From contig NZ_JBHTJH010000010.1 in assembly GCF_042675645.1 (NCBI RefSeq), positions 62,001 through 126,000 of the forward strand: 64,000 bases of DNA, written 5' to 3'. Below, piece after piece: positions 33,620 to 42,428 of this stretch (the stretch's first letter is position 1; every line of letters begins with the position of its first letter). A program made the translations under genes and the position numbers. Below the pieces are notes generated by a model, which saw only the letters and a list, made by a program, of their open reading frames with translations, had not been told where the DNA came from and did not search any database. The DNA is from Sungkyunkwania multivorans (lineage in GTDB: Bacteria; Bacteroidota; Bacteroidia; Flavobacteriales; Flavobacteriaceae).

Positions 33620-34369
33620 TTAACATCTTCGTCTACAATCTCTGTAATATCGAGGACCATTTTTGGCACATCGATAGATGTTCCATACACAAGAGACCCA
33701 ATTTCCAGATATACAAGATATCGCGGCCCAGCCACAGCTGATTCGCTCTCTCCAGCTTAATTTGCCAACCATACATTTAAACAAACACCAGTAGCTCACT
33801 CTTGAACTGTTCTCATAGTCTTCGATCAATATATTGTCTTCATAGGTCAATCGGCCCGACAATACACCATCTAAAGCAAAGAACTCATACGTCGCTGAAT
33901 AGCTAAGCCCCAAATTTTCCACCTCTGAATCTGATAAATGATCGATCGAATCCAATCTTGACCCCTTTACCTGATCTACGAATGATTGACCGAAAGTAAC
34001 AGCGATGACCTCGTGTTTGAATTCTTTGGTCAAAAAATCATAATGAATGTAAAGGCCTTTCGATTGATTGGCGACATACGACCTGATGGGTATGGTGATA
34101 AAGGCACCATCCTTGTCGCCATTTTCGTCTGCAACTTCTTCGTAGGTCGCTTGGTCTAGAGCCAATTCCCCACCGTGAATGGTACTCTGAAAATTTAGCA
34201 CTTCTTCGGTTTGCAGGGCTTTAGCGAGAATATCATTATCGGTTTGAATGACCTCATTAGTCTCTAGGTCATTTTGATTATCATCTTTGCTACAAGAAGT
34301 GACAAACATCGATAGCATTGCAAAAGTGAGAATGCTAACAAGAATAAATTTTAATTTGCGATTTTTCAT
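33620..34369 (-). CDS. Lipoprotein with Cys-rich C-terminal domain (bacteriocin-like tail)
   Basis: A 249 aa lipoprotein. The signal ends in a lipobox VTSC with Cys26. A middle region (about 40-185) of unknown fold contains ITIPIRSY and YIHYDFLTKEFKHEV. The last 55 residues hold eight cysteines (195, 199, 212, 219, 227, 234, 245 and 249) among Trp and Arg, the pattern starting C-x3-C. The layout (long N-terminal part plus a small disulfide-rich basic tail) resembles halocin C8-like precursors, whose tail is a peptide toxin and whose N-terminal part gives immunity. That comparison is from memory and needs testing. An alternative start is ATG 34375. Confidence 0.75.
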   Translation of the reverse strand: MKNRKLKFILVSILTFAMLSMFVTSCSKDDNQNDLETNEVIQTDNDILAKALQTEEVLNFQSTIHGGELALDQATYEEVADENGDKDGAFITIPIRSYVANQSKGLYIHYDFLTKEFKHEVIAVTFGQSFVDQVKGSRLDSIDHLSDSEVENLGLSYSATYEFFALDGVLSGRLTYEDNILIEDYENSSRVSYWCLFKCMVGKLSWRERISCGWAAISCISGNWVSCVWNIYRCAKNGPRYYRDCRRRC

Positions 34370-34476
34370 GATCATTGGTTTTGTTAGTGTACCTACTCTA
34401 TTCAAAAGGCTTTTCGGTTTTCGCCCATCAGAATCGATTCATTTTTGACAACAAATCAGCGGTATGCATCCCAGCT

Positions 34477-34507
34477 ACATTTGTAACAAATCGTATATAA
34501 CAAATGT
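34477..34507. promoter_or_regulatory. Inverted repeat upstream of the lipoprotein gene
   Basis: ACATTTGT (34477-34484) and ACAAATGT (34500-34507) form a perfect 8-bp inverted repeat with a 15-base spacer, centred about 120 bases upstream of the minus-strand lipoprotein start. It could be an operator. Confidence 0.3.
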
Positions 34508-34660
34508 ATACCAAGAGGAGATGTGATAAAATCCTTGCAAACAACGATTCTATCTACTTGAAAACCATGGTATTATTGACGAATCCGAATCCTCGTTCAC
34601 GGCAATTGCTAGTTTTCTTCACGTGAATAAACCAAGAGAAAAAATGATACTTTTGGGAAG

Positions 34661-34885
34661 CTATATTGAGAGTTGACCCACTATAGTAGCACCTTTGGTG
34701 TACACCGATCTCAAGTCTATCTTTCCCCAGAGAAGTGCTACCCTTGAAAAGAGATTCTTACAGCCAATTCCTTTACAGGTGTCCATCCTATGCGCATTCA
34801 TTCCAATACCATTATCACTAATTTTAATGTATGCACAAGTATCTTGTCGGAGAAAGTCGATCTTCACTTTTGATGCTAATGCCAA
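34661..34885 (-). pseudogene. Histidine kinase remnant (HATPase C-terminus only)
   Basis: About 74 codons match the end of a NarX/DegS-type HATPase domain: ASKVKIDFL, then ISDNGIGMN (G1 box), GIGCKNLFSRVALLWGKIDL (G2 box) and KGATIVGQLSI. No N-box, dimerisation domain or sensor precedes it: the frame is stopped just upstream, and the only start is a TTG inside the 3' end of the response regulator gene. It is a decayed fragment. Confidence 0.75.
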
Positions 34886-35493
34886 AGTGCAAGTTCATTT
34901 TGTACGGCGAAGCGAATAAGGCCAATGACATTCTTGGAGTTTGTCTTTTGTAACATACTTCTTCTGTGCGTTTCCACGGTAGTTACCCCTATGCATAGTC
35001 TATCGGCTATTTCCTTACTCGAGTATTCTTGACAGATGAGCCTTAAGACCTCCCGTTCTCTTTTGGTGAACTCCTTCTTTGCTACAGATGTATGGGATGT
35101 TTTGCAATTGATCAAATCGGCCATGATAGAGGTTATCTCATTTCCATAGCAGGTTCCTCCAGTTGCAAATTTTTCTATGGCCTTAAATAACTCCTTCTTA
35201 TTTGCTTTCTTGGAAAGATGGCCATCTGCCGCTGCCGAAAGTATCTTTTTGGCGAGCGCTCTCCCCAAATACATGCTTAATATCAATATGGGTAAATTTG
35301 GTCTAAGCCTCTTCACTTTTTTCATGAGTGAAAGACCGTCCATTCCCGGAAGTCCAATATCAATGATGATCATATCGAAGCGCTCCTCGTTGATCAATTC
35401 ATAGCGTTTCGTATATTCTGTTGACCCGGGGCATTTGTTCGTCGCTATTAATTGAGTCACTTCAAAAAACATCGGACAAAATAAAAGCCTCAA
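34876..35493 (-). pseudogene. NarL/LuxR-type response regulator with truncated receiver
   Basis: Up to 205 codons from a TTG at 35493; an ATG at 35472 gives 198. The DNA-binding end is intact: TKREREVLRLICQEYSSKEIADRLCIGVTTVETHR (LuxR helix-turn-helix, about 145-180). The receiver keeps the phospho-acceptor Asp45 (IIIDIGLPGMDG) but lacks the first beta strand and the acidic pair, about 25 residues, and the space upstream is taken by another gene. It may be a broken gene or an unphosphorylated regulator. It overlaps the kinase remnant by 10 bases. Confidence 0.7.
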
Positions 35494-35506
35494 TAGGTCG
35501 AGGCTT
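35480..35506 (-). terminator. Terminator of the 76 aa gene
   Basis: On the minus strand AAGCCTC (35506-35500 side GAGGCTT complement) pairs across an 8-base loop with 35491-35485 and is followed by TTTTATTTT. It overlaps the stop codon. Confidence 0.6.
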
Positions 35507-35720
35507 CTTTTGTCTTCATTACGCTCATAGCTAAATGTCGTTGATCATCGCGCTGTTTCAAATGTGTAAAGTGAGAATCGACAATCCGGTAGTCTTTGCT
35601 GTGCTTTAACTTGAGTAGTAGTTCCTTGCTAACTTCAATTGGTACGGAAAGGTTAGGATATTGCAACAAAAAGCGGTCACCTTTTACTCCTAATAACTTT
35701 AAATTAATCGGCTGTTTCAT
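35490..35720 (-). CDS. Small hypothetical protein (76 aa)
   Basis: A soluble 76 aa protein with alternating hydrophobic residues (INLKLLG, RFLLQYPNLSVPIEVS) then a basic, His-rich end. The first half looks like a small beta-rich fold. I recognise no family. Its stop lies inside a terminator stem, which makes a real short gene more likely. It is upstream of the truncated response regulator on the same strand. Confidence 0.55.
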   Translation of the reverse strand: MKQPINLKLLGVKGDRFLLQYPNLSVPIEVSKELLLKLKHSKDYRIVDSHFTHLKQRDDQRHLAMSVMKTKEASTY

Positions 35721-35827
35721 AACAAATTAGTTTAAAATTAATATTATCAACAAAAGTGCTCTACATCTTCACCACAAAAAAAATACCAAAACTCTGACGA
35801 TCAAATGCATCCTGACAAATTTTCATT

Positions 35828-36349
35828 TCATACATTATATCCTTCGGCCAACAGCTTCTTCCATTCGGGATGACGCTTCATGTACGCAGCTACAAAAGGA
35901 CAAAGTGGTGCCAATTTCTCGCCGGATCTATCTATACGTGTCAATACCTCTCTTACCAATGCCGACCCAACGCCATTCCCTTCGAGTTCGATCGGCACTT
36001 CGGTGTGGGTAAGATAAATACTTCCCTTGGCACGAATGTATTCTATAAAAGCGATCTTCCCTTTTACCTCTGCTTCAAAACGCTTTTTTTCTTCATTATC
36101 CACAACTTGAACGGTCGCAGTAGATGTTTTAGTGTCGTCTTTCATATAATAGGTCAGCGCCCCAGAAGGACATTTACTAATTTGATCTTTAAGCGCTTCT
36201 ACACTTGCATTCTCGGCCTTTATCCAAGGCTTTTCCTTTGGATTGTATACCTCAGGTAGCATTTTTACACAAATGCCTGCATGCTGACATCTCTCGGGTT
36301 TCCACACAATGGTAAGGTCGCCATTGTGATATTCTTTCTGTAATTCCAT
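35828..36349 (-). CDS. YjdI-type 4Fe-4S protein fused to a small GNAT domain
   Basis: A 173 aa fusion. The N-terminal part (about 5-70) is a mono-cluster ferredoxin-like Fer4_19 domain with cysteines in RCQHAGICV and ISKCPSGAL. The C-terminal part (about 90-173) is a NATD1/YjdJ-like GCN5-related acetyltransferase with the acyl-CoA loop LEGNGVGSALV and the end LCPFVAAYMKRHPE. In E. coli the two domains are adjacent genes (yjdI, yjdJ). Joining them suggests a shared function, but none is known. Confidence 0.88.
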   Translation of the reverse strand: MELQKEYHNGDLTIVWKPERCQHAGICVKMLPEVYNPKEKPWIKAENASVEALKDQISKCPSGALTYYMKDDTKTSTATVQVVDNEEKKRFEAEVKGKIAFIEYIRAKGSIYLTHTEVPIELEGNGVGSALVREVLTRIDRSGEKLAPLCPFVAAYMKRHPEWKKLLAEGYNV

Positions 36350-36402
36350 AGCGGTTGGTCTTTTGATGTTTAAATTACTAATTTTATCGAAAACCAGAAA
36401 CC

Positions 36403-37098
36403 ATGGAACTAAAAATCACCATCTTATCCCTTGCACTTTTATCTATGATATCGTGCAAGCCTGAAGAAAAGGCACGGGCTCCTATCAGCAAAAAAGAAAC
36501 TGTTGTTCAAAAAGAACTCACGCTTCTAGAAAAAGTAGCCAACGCACACGGTCTTGAAAACTGGAAGAACGTTAACGAAATTCAATACACTTTTAATGTG
36601 GACAGGGATGGAAACCATTTTGAGCGTCATTGGACCTGGAAACCGAAAACGAATGACGTTTCTGTGGTTATGGGTAAAGATACGATAAGGTATACACGAA
36701 TAGGCATCATCGATTCTACGCTGATAAAAACCGATGGTGGCTTTATCAATGACAAATACTGGCTGTTGGCGCCATTTAATCTTGTTTGGGATTGTGAAAG
36801 CTTTGAATATACACATGAAGAAAAAGCTACTGCTCCTATAAGCAAAACAGCAATGCAAAAACTTACTATTGTATATGGCGACAAGGGCGGTTATACACCT
36901 GGCGATGCCTATGATCTCTATTTTGGCGATGATCTGATCATCAGAGAGTGGGTCTTCAGAAAAGCGAATACGGAAGCACCTTCACTTGTGACTTCGTGGG
37001 AAAATTACGAGGATTTCAAAGGGCTAAAGATCGCCAAGACGCATAAAAAAGATGAAGGGAATTGGACGCTGAGTTTCAGCAACATTTCCGTAAAGTAG
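36403..37098 (+). CDS. Lipoprotein of unknown function (DUF6503-like)
   Basis: A 231 aa lipoprotein with a lipobox MISC (Cys19). The mature part has a helix starting at LLEKVANAHGLENWKNV, then mostly beta strands with WTWKPKTNDV and DAYDLYFGDD, a pattern of single-domain periplasmic proteins common in Flavobacteriaceae. I associate it with DUF6503 from memory. It may bind a lipid or hydrophobic ligand through its beta fold. It is divergent from the 4Fe4S-GNAT gene and convergent with an MFS gene. Confidence 0.72.
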   Translation: MELKITILSLALLSMISCKPEEKARAPISKKETVVQKELTLLEKVANAHGLENWKNVNEIQYTFNVDRDGNHFERHWTWKPKTNDVSVVMGKDTIRYTRIGIIDSTLIKTDGGFINDKYWLLAPFNLVWDCESFEYTHEEKATAPISKTAMQKLTIVYGDKGGYTPGDAYDLYFGDDLIIREWVFRKANTEAPSLVTSWENYEDFKGLKIAKTHKKDEGNWTLSFSNISVK

Positions 37099-37100
37099 CT

Positions 37101-38261
37101 TTAAACACTCCTTCTCTTTAAAAATAAGGTGGTTAACATAGCCACGCTCGTCGTGATCAAGAGCGCGGTAAAACTCAAGGTCAAAGTTCCTATATCGGAT
37201 AGAAATCCTAGGAATGCGGGGCTAACCAGAAAACCGACGTAACCGAATCCGGCAACGAAGGAAATTCCCTCTGCAGCAGAGATGCCTTCGGTCTTTCCTG
37301 CCAAGCGGAACAATTCTGGGATGATCACTGAAAAACCTAGCCCGATCAATCCAAACCCAAAAATACTGGCAACTAATCCTGTGGTAAGTACCGCTAAAAA
37401 ACCAGCCACACTGATCAAACATCCTCCAATGATAATGGCCAAAGGACCAAAGCGCTTACTCACCGCATCACCGAAGAATCGTCCCAAGGTCATCGTTGCT
37501 GAAAAAGCGACAAAACCCAAACCGGCAGTGCTTTCAGATAACACATTGACCACATCCTGCAGATACAACTTACTCCAATGCTCTATGGCCCCTTCACTTC
37601 CCATGATCAAAAAGGCGATGATCGTTAAACCCAAAAGCGGTCTCAGCAACTTTAAATTGAAGGAATTGGCTGCTCGCTCTGCCTTTTTTCCTTTGATGTT
37701 AAGATACGATTTGGCAATTAAAAGATTGGTGACCACCACCCCGGACATCGCCAATAGCATATGTGTCAGCGGAACTTCAAAATAGGTGATGACCACACTA
37801 CCGATTCCCGCGCCAAGCACTCCCCCTAAACTGAAGAACCCATGGGATGCCGACATGATATGAACCCTATCTTCTTGTTCGATCTCAGAGACTAGCGCAT
37901 TCATTGCAACATCTGTAAGGCAAGCCATTAATCCTACGAGATAAAGCGTTATACAAAGCAACACATAGCTAGAAGCAACTATTGGCGCAAGAAATAAGAC
38001 CGAAAATAACGTTATTCCAAAAAGAGTGGTCTTCCCAAGACCGATGAGACTGATGATTTTGGAAGAAATCGGAATCATGGTCAAGGTACCCATACCAAAA
38101 CAGAGTAATGCGATACCCAATTGTGAATCATCAATGGACAATTTGTCTTTTACATATGGAATGTAGAGCACCCAAGTACCAACCATGATATTGAGGGATG
38201 CGAATACCCATGCAGGTGCAAAGTATCGTAAATTAGAAAGAATTAGGTGTAACGAGTTCAA
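37101..38261 (-). CDS. MFS transporter
   Basis: A 386 aa inner-membrane protein with about 12 hydrophobic helices in two sixfold halves. The loop between helices 2 and 3 has a degenerate version of the G-x3-D-x2-GR motif (SKIISLIGLGKTT), with a matching loop in the second half (GRFFGDAVSKRFG). It resembles sugar or fucose-type permeases and YbjJ-like members; the substrate is unknown. Only 2 bases lie between its stop and that of the lipoprotein gene. Confidence 0.88.
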   Translation of the reverse strand: MNSLHLILSNLRYFAPAWVFASLNIMVGTWVLYIPYVKDKLSIDDSQLGIALLCFGMGTLTMIPISSKIISLIGLGKTTLFGITLFSVLFLAPIVASSYVLLCITLYLVGLMACLTDVAMNALVSEIEQEDRVHIMSASHGFFSLGGVLGAGIGSVVITYFEVPLTHMLLAMSGVVVTNLLIAKSYLNIKGKKAERAANSFNLKLLRPLLGLTIIAFLIMGSEGAIEHWSKLYLQDVVNVLSESTAGLGFVAFSATMTLGRFFGDAVSKRFGPLAIIIGGCLISVAGFLAVLTTGLVASIFGFGLIGLGFSVIIPELFRLAGKTEGISAAEGISFVAGFGYVGFLVSPAFLGFLSDIGTLTLSFTALLITTSVAMLTTLFLKRRSV

Positions 38262-38468
38262 GCTGATTGGTTTTCAGCATTCTAAGATAGCACTATTTGA
38301 TCAAAGGCGACTATCTAATGATTATTTTGAACTTTTTTAAAAGACCTGAAATCTGATCGCTAGAAAAGATCGCATGGATATCGATTACCTAAGTACCAAT
38401 ACATCATCAATCTAGCATTTTGTCCCAACCTGGCATTTATGTAACTTTAACTATCAAAAAAATCCGCT

Positions 38469-39860
38469 ATGCCAACCTTACAACGCTCCGAGCTTGAGGC
38501 GTTTCCTCTTCTAGAAAATATTCCAACAGCGCAGTTGGAGTGGTTATGCGAACATGTAGAGATCGATGAGCTAAAGTCAGGCGATTTTCTTTTTGAAAAA
38601 GGCAATCCTGTGGATCATATGATTCTTATTCTTGAAGGCGAGTTCGAGGTCTATTTTCAGAATGGAAATAACAAAAAAACCTTCGGCACCTTTAAAAAAC
38701 ATGACATCACCGGACTGCTTCCGTATTCTCGAGCCAAGACGGCAACCGCCTCTGGGGTGGCCCTTACACCCTCTAAAATAGCGAAACTACCTAGAGATAA
38801 AATGACCTCGCTCATCACCGGAAACCACGAGCTTACCGAAGTGCTTGTCCATGAGATGAACAACCGGATCAGGAACACCACACATATGGAGGTTCAAAAT
38901 GAAAAACTTATCGCTTTAGGGAAATTGTCGGCGGGCCTAGCCCATGAGTTGAATAATCCTGCATCAGCCATTGTGAGAAGTGCCTCCTTGTTGCAACAAC
39001 ATCTTACGTCTTTACCAGCAGATTTTAAGAAGGTGATTAAGATCAAAACCGACGATAAGGTGATCGATGAGATCAATGACTTTATGTTCCAAAAACTCTC
39101 GCAGAAACCATCCAACCTCTCGATCCTTGAACGATCGGAGCTCGAAGACGAGCTATACGATTGGTTCTCTGAATGTAGTCTTGACGATAAATATGACCTT
39201 ATTCCGCTGTTAGTCGATTATCAATTTGATACAGACGACCTGCTTCGCGTAAAGGACTTGCTTAGGGAGGAAGATTTCAATCCCGTTTTAAAATGGATCA
39301 TCCAAAACATGACCACTCAAAAAACGGTTGACGAGATCAGAGAGGCCTCAGACCGCATTGAAACATTGATCAAATCAGTGAAATCCTATTCCTACATGGA
39401 TCGAAATTTGGATTTCCAATTGTTGGACATTCACGAAGGAATCCAGAATACGCTGAACGTGCTAAATCACAAGCTTATCAAAGTCGGTCATGAGGTGACC
39501 ACCAACTTTTCCAATGATGTCCCTAAGATCAAAGGACTGCCAGGAGAGCTTAACCAAATATGGACCAACCTTATAGATAATGCTATCGACGCGCTTCCCG
39601 ATGAAGGAGGCCTATTGAATATTACCACGGAGAAGACCAACAACTTTGTAAGCGTCTATGTGACCGATAATGGCCATGGCATCCCAGAGGACATTGTGAA
39701 TCGCATCTTTGAACCCTTCTACACTACGAAGGAAATGGGACAAGGCACCGGTTTAGGTCTAGATATTGTGCTGAAGATCGTAAAACAGCACAAAGGCGAA
39801 ATCAAAGTAAATTCCGAACCTGGCGAAACCACCTTTGAAGTTTGTCTTCCCATTAAATAA
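38469..39860 (+). CDS. Histidine kinase with cyclic nucleotide-binding domain
   Basis: A 463 aa soluble kinase. Residues about 10-130 form a cNMP-binding fold (GDFLFEKGNPVDHMILILEGEFEVYF, then SRAKTATASG at the phosphate-binding position). A HisKA-like helix has His159 in LAHELNNP. The HATPase has N-box NLIDNAIDALP, DNGHGIP and GTGLGLDIV. No membrane segment is seen. It lies 33 bases before the receiver/thioredoxin-reductase-like gene, whose receiver is its obvious partner. The pair probably senses a nucleotide or redox signal. Confidence 0.9.
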   Translation: MPTLQRSELEAFPLLENIPTAQLEWLCEHVEIDELKSGDFLFEKGNPVDHMILILEGEFEVYFQNGNNKKTFGTFKKHDITGLLPYSRAKTATASGVALTPSKIAKLPRDKMTSLITGNHELTEVLVHEMNNRIRNTTHMEVQNEKLIALGKLSAGLAHELNNPASAIVRSASLLQQHLTSLPADFKKVIKIKTDDKVIDEINDFMFQKLSQKPSNLSILERSELEDELYDWFSECSLDDKYDLIPLLVDYQFDTDDLLRVKDLLREEDFNPVLKWIIQNMTTQKTVDEIREASDRIETLIKSVKSYSYMDRNLDFQLLDIHEGIQNTLNVLNHKLIKVGHEVTTNFSNDVPKIKGLPGELNQIWTNLIDNAIDALPDEGGLLNITTEKTNNFVSVYVTDNGHGIPEDIVNRIFEPFYTTKEMGQGTGLGLDIVLKIVKQHKGEIKVNSEPGETTFEVCLPIK

Positions 39861-39893
39861 AATTGCTAACTATCAACCACGGAAAAAGAAAGC

Positions 39894-41555
39894 ATGAAAA
39901 AACCAATAATCCTTGCCATCGATGACGACCCGCAGGTACTTACGGTCATCAAATCGGACCTTCGATCGAGATATCGCAGCGATTATCGAATTATTGCTAC
40001 AGACTCAGCCAATGAAGCTATTGAGGCCGTCAAACAACTAAAGAATAAGGGTGAGGAAATTGCACTCTTCCTATCCGACCAGCGGATGCCCGAGATGCTT
40101 GGCGTAGAATTTCTCGAAAAGGCCTTACAAGTGTTTCCAAAGGCCAAGAGAGTACTGCTCACTGCCTACTCGGACACCGATGCGGCGATCAAAGCCATCA
40201 ATGATGTTCAACTGGATTATTATTTGCTAAAACCTTGGAATCCCCCGGAAGAGAAGTTATTTCCTGTGATTGATGACGTGTTGCAAGATTGGCTCGCCAA
40301 TTTCTCTCCTCCTTTCGTAGGGCTTAGAATTGTTGGCTATCAGTTTTCGCCACAGACACACAATATCAAGGATTTCTTGGCAGGCAATCTTTTTCCTTAC
40401 CAATTTTTGAATATCGAAAACAACGAGACCGCCAAAGAGTTGATAGAGACCAATGAGGTCGAACCAAAGGATCTTCCAACAGTGTTCTTCGAAGATGGAA
40501 GTTTTTTAAAAAATCCTGAGCTCAAGGACATTGCAGAAAAATTAGGGTTGAATGTAAAGGCGCGCGAAGAATTATATGACGTCGCCATCATCGGGGCTGG
40601 ACCTGCTGGTCTTGCAGCAGCCGTATATGGAGGAAGCGAGGGATTGAAAACGTTGCTCATCGACCGCAAGGCTCCAGGTGGGCAAGCCGGAACGAGTTCG
40701 CGTATCGAAAATTATCTTGGATTCCCAAATGGACTTAGCGGCTCGGATTTGGCCAGAAGAGCTATCACCCAAGCTTCGCGATTTGGCATAGAATTTCTCT
40801 CTCCTCTAGAAGTACAAGGCATTGACACCAGAGATAAATACAAAATACTTCAACTTTCTGATGGAAACGAGATAAAGACCAAAGCTGTGGTCATCGCCAC
40901 TGGTGTTGACTATCGTAGGCTAAATAACAAGGGAATGGAAGCGCTATCTGGAGCCGGCATCTACTATGGTGCCGCTACCACCGAGGCACATACCTGTAAG
41001 GATGGAGAAGTCTACATAGTAGGTGGTGGTAACAGCGCTGGACAAGGCGCAATGTATCTTTCCAAATTTGCCAAGAATGTCTATATCGTTGTTCGGAGAG
41101 ACTCACTTATTTCCACGATGAGTCAGTATTTGATCGACCAGATAGACAATACACAAAATATCGAGGTGGTCATACATTCGGAAATTATCGAGGCCAAAGG
41201 CAAGGATCACCTGGAGAGCATCGTCCTTAAAAACAACAAAACCAACACCGAGCAAGAAAGATCTGCCACAGCACTTTTCATCTTTATTGGTGCCAAGCCT
41301 TATACCGAATGGACAGGGAAACAGCTATTGAAAGATACCAAAGGATTCCTTGTTACGGGTCGGAAGGTCTTGGACCATGAAAAAGGCCCTCAGACCTGGA
41401 AGGTATCACACGAGCCACTTCTCTTGGAGAGCAGCATTCCCGGTATTTTTGCCGCCGGCGACGTACGAAGTGGTGCGATGAATAGAGTGGCCTCAGCTGT
41501 TGGCGAGGGTGCCATGAGCATCAGTCTTGTACATAAATATTTGGCGGAGAACTAG
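39894..41555 (+). CDS. Receiver - thioredoxin-fold - thioredoxin-reductase-like flavoprotein
   Basis: A 553 aa three-part protein. The receiver (1-130) has acidic Asp10-12, phospho-acceptor Asp62 in LSDQRMP, Thr90 and Lys113. A thioredoxin/GST-like segment (about 143-222, VGYQFSPQTHNIKDFL) has no CxxC. The flavin domain (228-553) has GAGPAG (234-239), GGQAGTSSRIENY, the NADPH site VGGGNSAGQGA and the final GDVR. The reductase's CATC site reads AATT, so it cannot act as a classical disulfide reductase. It is probably an FAD oxidoreductase switched by phosphorylation from the adjacent kinase (inference). Confidence 0.9.
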   Translation: MKKPIILAIDDDPQVLTVIKSDLRSRYRSDYRIIATDSANEAIEAVKQLKNKGEEIALFLSDQRMPEMLGVEFLEKALQVFPKAKRVLLTAYSDTDAAIKAINDVQLDYYLLKPWNPPEEKLFPVIDDVLQDWLANFSPPFVGLRIVGYQFSPQTHNIKDFLAGNLFPYQFLNIENNETAKELIETNEVEPKDLPTVFFEDGSFLKNPELKDIAEKLGLNVKAREELYDVAIIGAGPAGLAAAVYGGSEGLKTLLIDRKAPGGQAGTSSRIENYLGFPNGLSGSDLARRAITQASRFGIEFLSPLEVQGIDTRDKYKILQLSDGNEIKTKAVVIATGVDYRRLNNKGMEALSGAGIYYGAATTEAHTCKDGEVYIVGGGNSAGQGAMYLSKFAKNVYIVVRRDSLISTMSQYLIDQIDNTQNIEVVIHSEIIEAKGKDHLESIVLKNNKTNTEQERSATALFIFIGAKPYTEWTGKQLLKDTKGFLVTGRKVLDHEKGPQTWKVSHEPLLLESSIPGIFAAGDVRSGAMNRVASAVGEGAMSISLVHKYLAEN

Positions 41556-41670
41556 AAGCTATAGCTGTAAGAAAAGAGCCTTTTTTACGACAAATTGATC
41601 AAGTAAAAAAGGGAGATCCCGCCCTTCGTCGGGGTTGATTCAATTATTTTTTTTAAGAAAGGATATTAAG

Positions 41671-42387
41671 ATGAAAAAAGTGTTGCACAAAGCGGCCACT
41701 AGGGGTCATGCAAATCATGGTTGGTTAAACAGTTATCACACCTTTAGTTTTGCCAATTATCACGATCCGAAGCGGATGAATTTTGGAGTGTTGCGCGTAC
41801 TCAATGATGATACCGTATCTGCTGGGATGGGATTTGGAAAACACCCACACAGCAATATGGAGATCATCTCCATTCCGCTGTATGGCGATTTGGAACATGA
41901 AGATAGTATGGGCAATAAAACAGTGATCAAAGAGGGAGACGTTCAAGTGATGACCGCCGGAACAGGTGTATTTCACAGCGAATACAACAAAAACACGGAT
42001 AAAGAGGTAAAGTTTTTGCAGATCTGGATCATGCCCAAAAAACGCAATGTCGAACCTCGTTACGATCAAATCTCTTTACAACCAGAAGAATACAGCAATA
42101 AGCTTCTTCAACTTATTTCGCCGAATGGAGAGAACGAAAGTATGCACATCAATCAAGATGCATGGTTTCATATTGGGGCGTTGGAGAGATCAAAAGAGCT
42201 TCAATATGATCTGAAAGGAAAAAATACAGGTGTCTACGCCTTTGTCATTGAAGGAGCCGTTTCTATCAATGATGAATTGTTGGAACCTAGGGATGGTTTG
42301 GGAATATGGGAGGTAGAGCAACTGCATATCAAGGCCAATACTGACACCAAGCTGCTCTTAATGGAAGTCCCTATGTCAATCCAGTAA
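41671..42387 (+). CDS. Pirin family protein (YhhW-type)
   Basis: A 238 aa bicupin close to quercetinase-type pirins. It opens with the HKAATRGHANHGWLNSYHTFSF-like signature and has the metal site GKHPHSNMEIISIPLYG plus GTGVFHSEYN (His, His, His, Glu). The ATG at 41671 follows a fair ribosome site (AAGAAAGGA); twelve upstream in-frame codons read poorly. It stands 115 bases after the flavoprotein gene and could be an effector of that pair, but this is only position. Confidence 0.92.
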   Translation: MKKVLHKAATRGHANHGWLNSYHTFSFANYHDPKRMNFGVLRVLNDDTVSAGMGFGKHPHSNMEIISIPLYGDLEHEDSMGNKTVIKEGDVQVMTAGTGVFHSEYNKNTDKEVKFLQIWIMPKKRNVEPRYDQISLQPEEYSNKLLQLISPNGENESMHINQDAWFHIGALERSKELQYDLKGKNTGVYAFVIEGAVSINDELLEPRDGLGIWEVEQLHIKANTDTKLLLMEVPMSIQ

Positions 42388-42428
42388 CATCTCTTAAAAT
42401 TAAGGCTACATAGCAAACATGTGGCCTT

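Noticed and set aside
33496..33741. 81-codon plus-strand frame between the S74 protein and the lipoprotein
   Set aside because: Much of it is antisense to the Cys-rich end of the lipoprotein gene; no ribosome site or protein-like pattern.
37282..37785. 167-codon open frame on the plus strand
   Set aside because: It is antisense to the MFS gene; composition (Pro/Lys-rich) is that of a shadow frame.
41616..41635. Hairpin before the second pirin gene as a riboswitch
   Set aside because: Only one 6-bp stem is visible and no known riboswitch pattern; more likely a short repeat or chance palindrome.
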